From the NCBI GenBank assembly GCA_014729735.1, contig WJJN01000275.1:1-5352 (forward strand): a stretch of 5,352 nucleotides of DNA, in the 5' to 3' direction. A program made the position numbers and the translations under genes. Under the pieces are notes generated by a model, which did no database searches, was not told where the DNA came from, and saw only the letters and a program-made list of their open reading frames with translations. This DNA comes from Candidatus Zhuqueibacterota bacterium. GTDB lineage: Bacteria; Zhuqueibacterota; Zhuqueibacteria; Thermofontimicrobiales; Thiofontviventaceae. The number at the start of each line of letters is the position of its first letter. The first letter of the stretch is position 1. Shown piece after piece: positions 1 to 5,352 of this stretch.

Positions 1-1104
1 CGACGGGACTATTGATTTAACATTGCTGAAAATTTTGGACAGGCGAATTTCACTATTCTCGACGCGCACATCGAGATACGGTTGTTCGTATAAATTTTTG
101 CCCGATCCTTTGACAACAAACAGATTTTCATCTGCCAGATCAAGTTTCAGTTCGCTGATGTCCACGTCCCCCTGTTGTGTATCCAGATTCAAATCAAATT
201 GCAGACGGAATAATTCGGAAGCCGGAATTCTTTTAGAAATATTCTCCGTAATCATCACGTCCCGCATGCCTGCGTTTCCGGCAGCATTCACCGAACGAAT
301 TCCATCAACGAGTAGGTCGATATCCAGATCAAACAACGATGTGATCTGGTAGGGATGCGAAAGCGCAGGATTTTCCAGCCGAATTTTCCACGCAGACTCC
401 GGCGATTCGATTTTAGCCTTTGCCCACAGACTATCCCGGACATCCATCCATTCTCCGCGGGGAAGCTCCAAATCCGTCATATAAATCGAAAAATCACTTA
501 TCTCCGCGTACAGCGATGACGTGTCGGTAGTTATAGTCAAATAGGCATCGAAATGCTTGAATTCGAATTTATCCAGCTCAAATGAGATCGGAAGACTCAC
601 ATCTGCTTCAGACGTGTCCGCGACGACTTCAATAGTATCTTCAGTAGAAGGTTCCAGCATATCATCGATGTTCGTTTTGTCATGGTGTGAGGTATAGTAA
701 ATCACCGGGTGATCAATTTCGATGGTGCGGATTTTAACGTTCCGACGCAGCAGAGAAAGCAAATCGTAATTCAGAAATATCTTTTTAATGAAAATGAATT
801 TCGAGCTATCTGCAGGCGTGTTCGTTTTCGAGCTTGTATCCGGATGATTATAAACAATGAGATTATCGAAACCGAATCCTTTGAGGATATTCAAATTCGC
901 GTTCTCGATTGTCACGGATCGGTTGTTCAATGAGGAACTCAATTCACTCTCGATCAATTGCTTTACTTTTTCGGGAGGATATTGAATACGCAGTACAATC
1001 AGGGCTGCTATCGACAGCAGGACAAAAATGGCAGCGGCTAGCAGAAATACTTTCAGTAATCTTCTAAACAATGACTGCTTCTTCTCAGTTTTCGTTGAAC
1101 TCAT
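1..1104 (-). CDS. AsmA/TamB-like inner-membrane-anchored periplasmic protein, N-terminal part (runs off left edge)
   Basis: This reading frame is open from an ATG at 1104-1102 to base 1 with no stop, giving 368 residues of a longer protein. It starts with a basic stretch (about residues 6-18), then one hydrophobic helix (about 19-40, rich in L/A/V/I). The AsmA-type signature follows: a predicted helix at about 45-60 (PEKVKQLIESELSSSLN), then RSVTIENANLNILKGFGFDN (62-81), the usual first beta repeat. The rest is low-complexity beta-rich sequence with alternating hydrophobic residues, as in the AsmA/YhdP/TamB superfamily of bridge-like proteins implicated in lipid transport or outer-membrane assembly; these usually exceed 500 residues. 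An in-frame TAA at 1110-1108 and the absence of another Met before residue 149 fix the start, although the ribosome-binding site is poor. The gap to the MscS stop is 12 bases, so co-transcription is likely. Membership of the superfamily is fairly secure; which subfamily cannot be told without the C terminus. Confidence 0.8.
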   Translation of the reverse strand, partial: MSSTKTEKKQSLFRRLLKVFLLAAAIFVLLSIAALIVLRIQYPPEKVKQLIESELSSSLNNRSVTIENANLNILKGFGFDNLIVYNHPDTSSKTNTPADSSKFIFIKKIFLNYDLLSLLRRNVKIRTIEIDHPVIYYTSHHDKTNIDDMLEPSTEDTIEVVADTSEADVSLPISFELDKFEFKHFDAYLTITTDTSSLYAEISDFSIYMTDLELPRGEWMDVRDSLWAKAKIESPESAWKIRLENPALSHPYQITSLFDLDIDLLVDGIRSVNAAGNAGMRDVMITENISKRIPASELFRLQFDLNLDTQQGDVDISELKLDLADENLFVVKGSGKNLYEQPYLDVRVENSEIRLSKIFSNVKSIVPS

Positions 1105-1116
1105 TACTTACTGCTT

Positions 1117-2022
1117 TCACTGATTTTTAGGATTCTGCCTGCCGGGCAGCACTTCTTTCACGCGCTCCACATTGAAATCGTCAAGGAATAATTGTCGATG
1201 CGGAAACGGGATCTGAATTTTTGCCTCGTCAAGCGCCAGTTTCACCTGCTTGCGCAAGTCATACCGTATGGGCACTTCCTGCCGTGAATCAGCGATCCAG
1301 ACCATCACTTCCAGATTGATGCTGGAATCAGCGATTTCCGTGACCACGACCTCCGGCTTCGGATTTTTCATAATCCGTTTGTCATTTTTAACCAGGTTCA
1401 GCAATACTTCCTGCGCTGCCGGAATGTATTCTTTATAAGCGATCCCCACCTGAATTCGTAGCCGGATGTGTTCATTAAACGTGTGATTCACGATTTTGGA
1501 TTCTACTATTTTCTGATTTGGAATGTCTACCAGCAGGTTGTCTAGTGTTATTAGCATAGTCGAGCGCAACGAAATTCGTTGCACCTTGCCAAACGTTCCT
1601 TCCAACTCCACGTAATCATTCTCGCGAAACGGCTTGCTCACCAGAATAATAATCCCGGAAATAAAATTCGCCAGAGTTTGCTGCGCTGCCAAACCCAGTG
1701 CAATACCTGCAACGCCCAGCGTCGATATCAGCGTGATTATCTTTATCCCTATCTGATCTGCCACCAAAATCAGCGCCAATCCGAGACAAGTATATTTAAC
1801 GACTTTTATTATTAAGTTTGTAACGCTATACGATATATCCGCCTTACGGAGCGATCTTTTTATAATATAACGCAGGAGCCGGTAAGTCAAATAAAAGACA
1901 ACCATTACAATGAAACCGGCAATTAATTTCGGCAAAAACAAAATTAACTGTTCCAGTAAATTGGCTGCAACGTCCTGCAAAAATAAAAATTCTTTCAGAA
2001 ACTGCTCAATGGTTTCCCGCAT
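1117..2022 (-). CDS. MscS-family small-conductance mechanosensitive channel
   Basis: This 301-residue protein has the size and layout of E. coli MscS (286 residues). It would form a homo-oligomeric inner-membrane channel that opens under membrane tension and releases solutes on hypo-osmotic shock. Three membrane segments are visible: TM1 about 25-48, TM2 about 69-92, and the pore-lining TM3 about 96-129, containing the Gly/Ala-rich run GVAGIALGLAAQQTLANF (103-120). Next come the beta domain with PFRENDYVEL (131-140) and IPNQKI (167-172), then the alpha/beta cytoplasmic domain ending in IPFPHRQLFL (271-280), the equivalent of the MscS IPFPYPQ region. No extra N-terminal sensor domain is present, so it is a minimal MscS and not an MscK/MscM type. 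The ATG lies 5 bases after the pyrophosphorylase stop, and a weak GGAA site overlaps that stop, so translational coupling is likely. Family assignment is firm; ion preference and gating tension cannot be read from sequence. Confidence 0.95.
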   Translation of the reverse strand: MRETIEQFLKEFLFLQDVAANLLEQLILFLPKLIAGFIVMVVFYLTYRLLRYIIKRSLRKADISYSVTNLIIKVVKYTCLGLALILVADQIGIKIITLISTLGVAGIALGLAAQQTLANFISGIIILVSKPFRENDYVELEGTFGKVQRISLRSTMLITLDNLLVDIPNQKIVESKIVNHTFNEHIRLRIQVGIAYKEYIPAAQEVLLNLVKNDKRIMKNPKPEVVVTEIADSSINLEVMVWIADSRQEVPIRYDLRKQVKLALDEAKIQIPFPHRQLFLDDFNVERVKEVLPGRQNPKNQ

Positions 2023-2027
2023 AATAT

Positions 2028-3449
2028 TTATTCCAAAAATAAATTATCTCTGAAAACGAACGTCTTATCGATTTTCTCTTTCAAATCACGTTCGTCCAGT
2101 GCAAACAGCGAGCTTATCTCCACCGATCCTTTCACATTTCCTTCGGAATCGAACGGAACCTGTACCCCTGCCTTTGTCAGCATCCGCGCATGATGATTCA
2201 TCAAATCCTGTTTCGCAGTCGCCGGCGAATCATCACCGGTGGCATTTTTAATGGGACTGAATTCGTCATCGCGAACAACTTCCATTACAACGCTATCATT
2301 CGTAAACGGCAGTGCATCAAAAATGAACATCTCGAATTTATAGCCGTTCGGTTTCTTTGGTTCAACCAGTTGTCCGGCTTCATCCAGATACGGAATTTTT
2401 TTATGAGCCACATGATATGGTAACCGTAGTTTCCCGGTCACCAGTTCTTCGACGAACTTCAGATTCAGGATATGGATCGCGATATTTCCGCCGTCGTATT
2501 TCAAGCTGCCGTCTGGATTGGTCGCCTTCATTTCCGCTTCGGATAAATCGCTGTATTCTACGACCGAGAGTCTGCCATCCATAATTCCCAGCACGCCTAC
2601 CTTTTCCATCGGATGCTTTTTGGGAACCACCTTTGACGACATTTCCGCATTGTCCTGAACGTGATAACCCAGAAACACCGGATCGCACATTCTCAAAAGT
2701 ACATTATCCACCTGAAAATAGAATATTTCCTCGACGCCCCTCTTCTTCATATCTGCCAACGATCCGCTGTCATAGAGTGAAAACAGCGTTCCGCCATGTC
2801 CGTTCGGATTCGTAAAAATATGGTGTTTCGAATCGAGGATGAACTTGCCATTCTCATCCATCGCCGGGATCATTCGCTGAGTGAAAAATATGACATCCTT
2901 TTTATTCAAGCCAAAATATTTATTTTCTTCGAAAAACTCCCGGGTCTCCGCATCATTTGTTTCGCTGGTCATAATATACCACGGAATCGTTGTTTTATAA
3001 CGCCGCTGCATCGCTATGATTTTTTCCGCGTGCAATTGAAACAAGGTTTTGTTACTCAGCGGACCTGCCGGGAATTTGCCTTTGGGACCATCGAATCCCA
3101 AACGTGTTCCCTGCCCACCGGAAACCAGCAGCGCTGCAACTTTTCCGTCGCGCAATAATTTCTCACCGGTTTTACCTGCACTATCAGCCTTTTGTAATAA
3201 TTCATCACTGTCCGGGATTGGTATTATCTCTGCCGGCTCCAGCACACCTGCCACACTTTGCTCTGCGGGTTCCAGAATGTGTTCATCCGCCAGCCGGCGA
3301 AGCAATTCAAAATCAACTGCTTTAATTTGATTTAACAACTGCTGTTTTTCCGAATCATTCAATTCATCCCAGTATTTGAAAACATGTCCCTGCCCATATT
3401 GATGAGCCTTCTCCATTACAGCCGTAACATCATCTTTTTCTGGCATCAT
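2028..3449 (-). CDS. UAP1/AGX-type UDP-sugar pyrophosphorylase (UDPGP type 1 family; likely UDP-N-acetylhexosamine pyrophosphorylase)
   Basis: This is a cytoplasmic nucleotidyltransferase that should make a UDP-sugar and pyrophosphate from UTP and a sugar-1-phosphate, most likely GlcNAc-1-P. Counting from the longer ATG at 3461 (477 residues), an N-terminal helical segment resembling eukaryotic UAP1 (FKYWDELNDSEKQQLL, 28-43) precedes the catalytic fold. Motifs are the nucleotide-binding loop SGGQGTRLG (114-122) with PKGKFP (126-131), IPWYIMTS (159-166), NPNGHGG (218-224), VDNVL (251-255), GGNIAIH (324-330), VAHKKIPYLD (351-360), PNGYKFEMFIFD (371-382) and RDDEFSPIKNA (397-407). These are collinear with human AGX1/UAP1, unlike GlmU or GalU. 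The chosen start is Met5 (3449) because GGAGAG at 3459-3454 sits 6 bases upstream of it, while nothing resembles a ribosome-binding site before 3461. The protein is full length and intact. Sugar specificity is uncertain: bacterial members are often annotated only as UDPGP type 1, and glucose-1-P or GalNAc-1-P are alternatives. Confidence 0.93.
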   Translation of the reverse strand: MMPEKDDVTAVMEKAHQYGQGHVFKYWDELNDSEKQQLLNQIKAVDFELLRRLADEHILEPAEQSVAGVLEPAEIIPIPDSDELLQKADSAGKTGEKLLRDGKVAALLVSGGQGTRLGFDGPKGKFPAGPLSNKTLFQLHAEKIIAMQRRYKTTIPWYIMTSETNDAETREFFEENKYFGLNKKDVIFFTQRMIPAMDENGKFILDSKHHIFTNPNGHGGTLFSLYDSGSLADMKKRGVEEIFYFQVDNVLLRMCDPVFLGYHVQDNAEMSSKVVPKKHPMEKVGVLGIMDGRLSVVEYSDLSEAEMKATNPDGSLKYDGGNIAIHILNLKFVEELVTGKLRLPYHVAHKKIPYLDEAGQLVEPKKPNGYKFEMFIFDALPFTNDSVVMEVVRDDEFSPIKNATGDDSPATAKQDLMNHHARMLTKAGVQVPFDSEGNVKGSVEISSLFALDERDLKEKIDKTFVFRDNLFLE

Positions 3450-3453
3450 CGCA

Positions 3454-3459
3454 CTCTCC
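3454..3459 (-). promoter_or_regulatory. Ribosome-binding site deciding the pyrophosphorylase start
   Basis: On the minus strand the sequence reads ATG GAGAGTGCG ATGATG. The GGAG core (3459-3456) lies inside the first possible start codon and its follower, 6 bases before the ATG at 3449 and 9 before the one at 3446. The stretch before the ATG at 3461 (TTCAACTTAA) has no purine-rich core. This favours initiation at 3449, making the protein 473 residues. Confidence 0.55.
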
Positions 3460-3461
3460 AT

Positions 3462-3536
3462 TTAAGTTGAATTAATTAAGCCAATTATTTAAAATAGCAT
3501 ACAGGATCGAATATTTCAACACTTATTTCAAAAAAA
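3462..3536. other. Intergenic gap between the glycosidase and pyrophosphorylase genes
   Basis: This AT-rich stretch of 75 bases is the only sizeable gap in the window. It contains a possible promoter (3491-3519), a directly repeated octamer TTGAAATA on the minus strand (3519-3512 and 3531-3524) and the palindrome TTAATTAA (3472-3479). I see no GC-rich hairpin followed by a T run, so no intrinsic terminator can be claimed for the upstream glycosidase gene. Confidence 0.6.
3491..3519 (-). promoter_or_regulatory. Possible sigma70-like promoter for the pyrophosphorylase-mscS-asmA block
   Basis: Read on the minus strand, a TTGAAA box (3519-3514, five of six matches to TTGACA) is followed by exactly 17 bases and then TATTTT (3496-3491, four of six matches to TATAAT). 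A transcript starting about 7 bases further on would have a leader of roughly 35 bases before the ATG at 3449. The region is AT-rich, so chance matches are likely. If the host is a Bacteroidota member with the TTTG / TANNTTTG promoter type, this call does not hold, because that pattern is not seen here. Confidence 0.35.
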
Positions 3537-4949
3537 TCAATCGATTTCATGATATACTCGCACTTTTGCCGAATGGGCAAGCTCACCAAACTGTACATGA
3601 ACATATCCATAATCGGTGTTCGCATTCGCCCTGAACTTTCCTGTCTGATCAACAGTACCAATTTTTTGGTCACAGGACCAATGTATCTTTTTTCCATTGA
3701 GGGGAACTGGATTATGGTATTTATCGAAGCCCTGAACTTTAAACAAGCATGTTTGCCCGGGCAGCAATGTTATTGATTCAGGATAAATCCTGAGATATGT
3801 CAATTTACCAACTGGTGCTGTACTTACCACCAACAGCGCATTTGCCACCGGTCGCTCGCCGGTTGCATCAGAAGGGCGGTTCACGACTTTATTGTTGATA
3901 ACCATGGTCGTCGAGCCCCCGCCATCCAGATTCATTCCCTGATATACGCCCAGATTCAGCATAAAACCGGATAATTCATCTAATGACATACCGGCACTAA
4001 ATCCCGGTTGGCGACCGTCCACGGTCACAAAATACATTTTTTTTTCATCCTTGGAAATACCCACCGCCGTGCGGGGATGCCGATCTGTGGCAAATTTGTC
4101 CGGGATTTTCTCTCGTGCATATTCCACCGAACGATTCCCGTCACGAATGATTCGCGGCAGTCCACCTATCATGGACCCAATGACAGCAGTGACTGGCGGC
4201 ACACCGATGATAATCTTAAGCGAATCCTGAATTCGCATATTCTTCTTTAAAAAATTTCCCGCTTCATTATGACCGGACAACACAATCTGTTCTTCCTCGA
4301 CACTATTATTCCCGCTGACAGAATCGATCTCCGTCACAATCCCATGAATGGTATCATTTACCATAAAACGATTACTTAATTTCACAATGACTTCAGTACC
4401 CCACTGATTCGTTCCGGTTCGCTTTCCGCGAAATGAGTTATATAAAATAAGTTGATTTTCACGACGGCTACTATTCACCACATGAATCTGGTGTGGTATA
4501 TTTCGCCGAGTGAAAAGCTTCGCATTTAAATCCACAATTGAAATGAATGGTTCTTTATCAGCCGTAATTCCGAATACAGAGCGCTGAACCGGACTGCTGA
4601 CGAGCACACCGTCCGAAATTTGTGCGCCCACCGGAACGCCCTCGCTGGAAAAGAAATCGCCGTTTACTGCTGCGACCACACGATGCCCGGATCGACTATT
4701 GGAACGGGCGATTTCAGATGTCGGTGTGCGTCCCTGCAATTGTTCTTTCGCTTTAGCTGTCTCAATTTTTACATAATGATTTGTTAAATCGATTTCCAGA
4801 ATATGGATCGCCCACGGACCTTCGGTTAAGTAAATTTCGTGATGCCAGATACCGGGTCCTACCGCAGTACGATGCGGAGCTTCAGAATAAGCGACGCTCA
4901 GACTGGAAACTAGACTGAGAAAGAAAACAAATCTCACAATTTTCTTCAT
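3537..4949 (-). CDS. Secreted phosphodiester glycosidase (NAGPA / DUF2233 family) with C-terminal Ig-like domain
   Basis: This 470-residue exported protein begins with a signal peptide (MKKIVRF, then a hydrophobic stretch to about residue 20, likely cut near YSEA, 21-24). The NAGPA/DUF2233 fold follows, with its hallmark motifs: AVNGDFF (94-100), ISDG (111-114), RHPRTAVGIS (290-299), VDGRQPG (310-316), NLDGGGSTTM (340-349) and NRPSD plus GERP (357-367). The family founder, mammalian uncovering enzyme, removes GlcNAc from GlcNAc-phospho-6-mannose; bacterial members are thought to cleave sugar phosphodiesters in walls or glycans. Between the first and second motif groups lies a beta-rich insert of about 170 residues, seen in many bacterial members. 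Residues 380-470 resemble a bacterial Ig-like (Big) domain, with the only two cysteines of the protein (401, 426). The start is supported by GAGAG 7 bases upstream (4961-4957). The gene begins 15 bases after the mannosidase-like stop, so the two are probably co-transcribed. The true substrate is unknown. Confidence 0.88.
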   Translation of the reverse strand: MKKIVRFVFFLSLVSSLSVAYSEAPHRTAVGPGIWHHEIYLTEGPWAIHILEIDLTNHYVKIETAKAKEQLQGRTPTSEIARSNSRSGHRVVAAVNGDFFSSEGVPVGAQISDGVLVSSPVQRSVFGITADKEPFISIVDLNAKLFTRRNIPHQIHVVNSSRRENQLILYNSFRGKRTGTNQWGTEVIVKLSNRFMVNDTIHGIVTEIDSVSGNNSVEEEQIVLSGHNEAGNFLKKNMRIQDSLKIIIGVPPVTAVIGSMIGGLPRIIRDGNRSVEYAREKIPDKFATDRHPRTAVGISKDEKKMYFVTVDGRQPGFSAGMSLDELSGFMLNLGVYQGMNLDGGGSTTMVINNKVVNRPSDATGERPVANALLVVSTAPVGKLTYLRIYPESITLLPGQTCLFKVQGFDKYHNPVPLNGKKIHWSCDQKIGTVDQTGKFRANANTDYGYVHVQFGELAHSAKVRVYHEID

Positions 4950-4964
4950 AAAACGGCTCTCTTT

Positions 4965-5352
4965 TTAATGAATTACTTTTACAGTGGTAATTTGCATTGG
5001 TTGTAATTCCAAAATCACTTTGTTGTCTTTGATCTCAAGCGGTCGAATTTTATTCTCATGAGGTGCGCAAAGAGTAGCAGATTTGATAATTCTATCCCCA
5101 AAAGAAAGCTCACTCGATTGAGGCTGATCATTCATACTCATCAGACGGAATATAATACCATCGCCGTTATCTGACGGTTTTACATGAATCATCCGTACCT
5201 TTTCTCCAGTAAGCTCAAAAAACCGTCCCTTTTCATTTTTCTCACAGGAAATGGCAGGGTGAATTTCCAGGGGATTGCAGAGTGCAGATGCTTCCTGAAA
5301 AACCTCGAACAGATCGAATTTCTGAAATGATCTGAAATAATAGCGCAGCTCG
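4965..5352 (-). CDS. C-terminal end of a GH38-like alpha-mannosidase (5' part beyond right edge)
   Basis: The frame is open from the right edge (first full codon at 5351-5349) to a TAA at 4967-4965, giving 128 residues of a larger protein. The sequence fits the C-terminal beta-sandwich of GH38 alpha-mannosidases: ELRYYF at the edge (compare ELRY in the family), ALCNPLEIHPA further on, then MIHVKPSDNGDGIIFRL (the family's xLKPAEDGDGLILRLYE stretch), and a closing EIKDNKVILELQPMQITTVKV, equivalent to the usual ending in which a proline-containing strand runs into ITTLKL. The catalytic domain, with its zinc ligands and nucleophile Asp, is outside the window, so activity cannot be judged. An ATG at 5192 could mimic a 75-residue start, but the homologous reading continues through it to the edge. 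The NAGPA-like gene follows after 15 bases, suggesting a shared transcript and substrate. A different glycoside hydrolase with the same tail domain is possible. Confidence 0.7.
   Translation of the reverse strand, partial: ELRYYFRSFQKFDLFEVFQEASALCNPLEIHPAISCEKNEKGRFFELTGEKVRMIHVKPSDNGDGIIFRLMSMNDQPQSSELSFGDRIIKSATLCAPHENKIRPLEIKDNKVILELQPMQITTVKVIH

Noticed and set aside
23..352. Plus-strand open frame of 109 codons at the left edge
   Set aside because: It is antisense to the AsmA-like frame, which is continuous over 368 codons and carries a recognisable N-terminal signature. The plus-strand translation is Ser/Arg-rich and unlike a protein family.
2796..3158. Plus-strand open frame of 120 codons
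   Set aside because: It lies antisense within the well-supported UAP1-type gene, has no family resemblance, and reads as a shadow of the coding strand.
3462..3490. TTAATTAA palindrome as a terminator or operator
   Set aside because: It is a pure A/T palindrome of 8 bases with no loop and no T run after a stem. Such a short sequence is expected by chance in an AT-rich gap.
3485..3697. Minus-strand open frame of 70 codons spanning the end of the glycosidase gene and the gap
   Set aside because: Two thirds of it overlaps the Ig-like domain coding sequence in another frame. No ribosome-binding site precedes its ATG, and the product resembles nothing.
4965..5192. A free-standing 75-residue gene starting at the ATG at 5192
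   Set aside because: The same frame stays open to the right edge, and the residues upstream continue the GH38-like C-terminal domain, so this is the tail of a larger gene.

Overview
All five genes in this window lie on the minus strand, so transcription runs from the right edge to the left. The gaps between them are very short (15, 75-87, 5 and 12 bases). Nothing resembles a tRNA, rRNA, CRISPR array, insertion sequence or phage gene. Signal-peptide and AsmA-type envelope proteins point to a Gram-negative (diderm) bacterium. A eukaryote-like UDP-sugar pyrophosphorylase next to an alpha-mannosidase-like gene would fit the FCB/PVC-type lineages (Calditrichota, KSB1, Bacteroidota and relatives). 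This taxonomic guess rests on family distribution only and is weak.

Layout in transcription order: (1) 5351-4965, the last 128 codons of a protein resembling the C-terminal beta domain of GH38 alpha-mannosidases, with its 5' part outside the window. (2) 4949-3537, a secreted phosphodiester glycosidase of the NAGPA/DUF2233 family with a C-terminal Ig-like domain. (3) 3449-2028, a UAP1/AGX-type UDP-N-acetylhexosamine (or other UDP-sugar) pyrophosphorylase. Its start is better placed at an internal Met preceded by a GGAGAG ribosome-binding site than at the first ATG. (4) 2022-1117, a complete MscS-type mechanosensitive channel, 5 bases after the pyrophosphorylase stop. (5) 1104 to beyond base 1, the N-terminal 368 residues of an AsmA/TamB-like membrane-anchored periplasmic protein, 12 bases after the MscS stop.

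Genes 1-2 look like a glycan-processing pair acting on mannosides and sugar phosphodiesters. Genes 3-5 form a tight block joining nucleotide-sugar supply (UDP-sugar for wall, LPS or glycan synthesis) with inner-membrane channel and envelope-biogenesis functions. A possible sigma70-like promoter (TTGAAA, 17-base spacer, TATTTT) sits in the only sizeable intergenic gap, 3462-3536. The window may therefore hold two transcription units or one operon with an internal promoter. No hairpin terminator is visible in that gap. The most interesting reading is the order mannosidase-like / NAGPA-like / UAP1-like, which suggests handling of a phosphodiester-linked GlcNAc-mannose type glycan. That is inference from gene order and families only. 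I see no clearly new system here.
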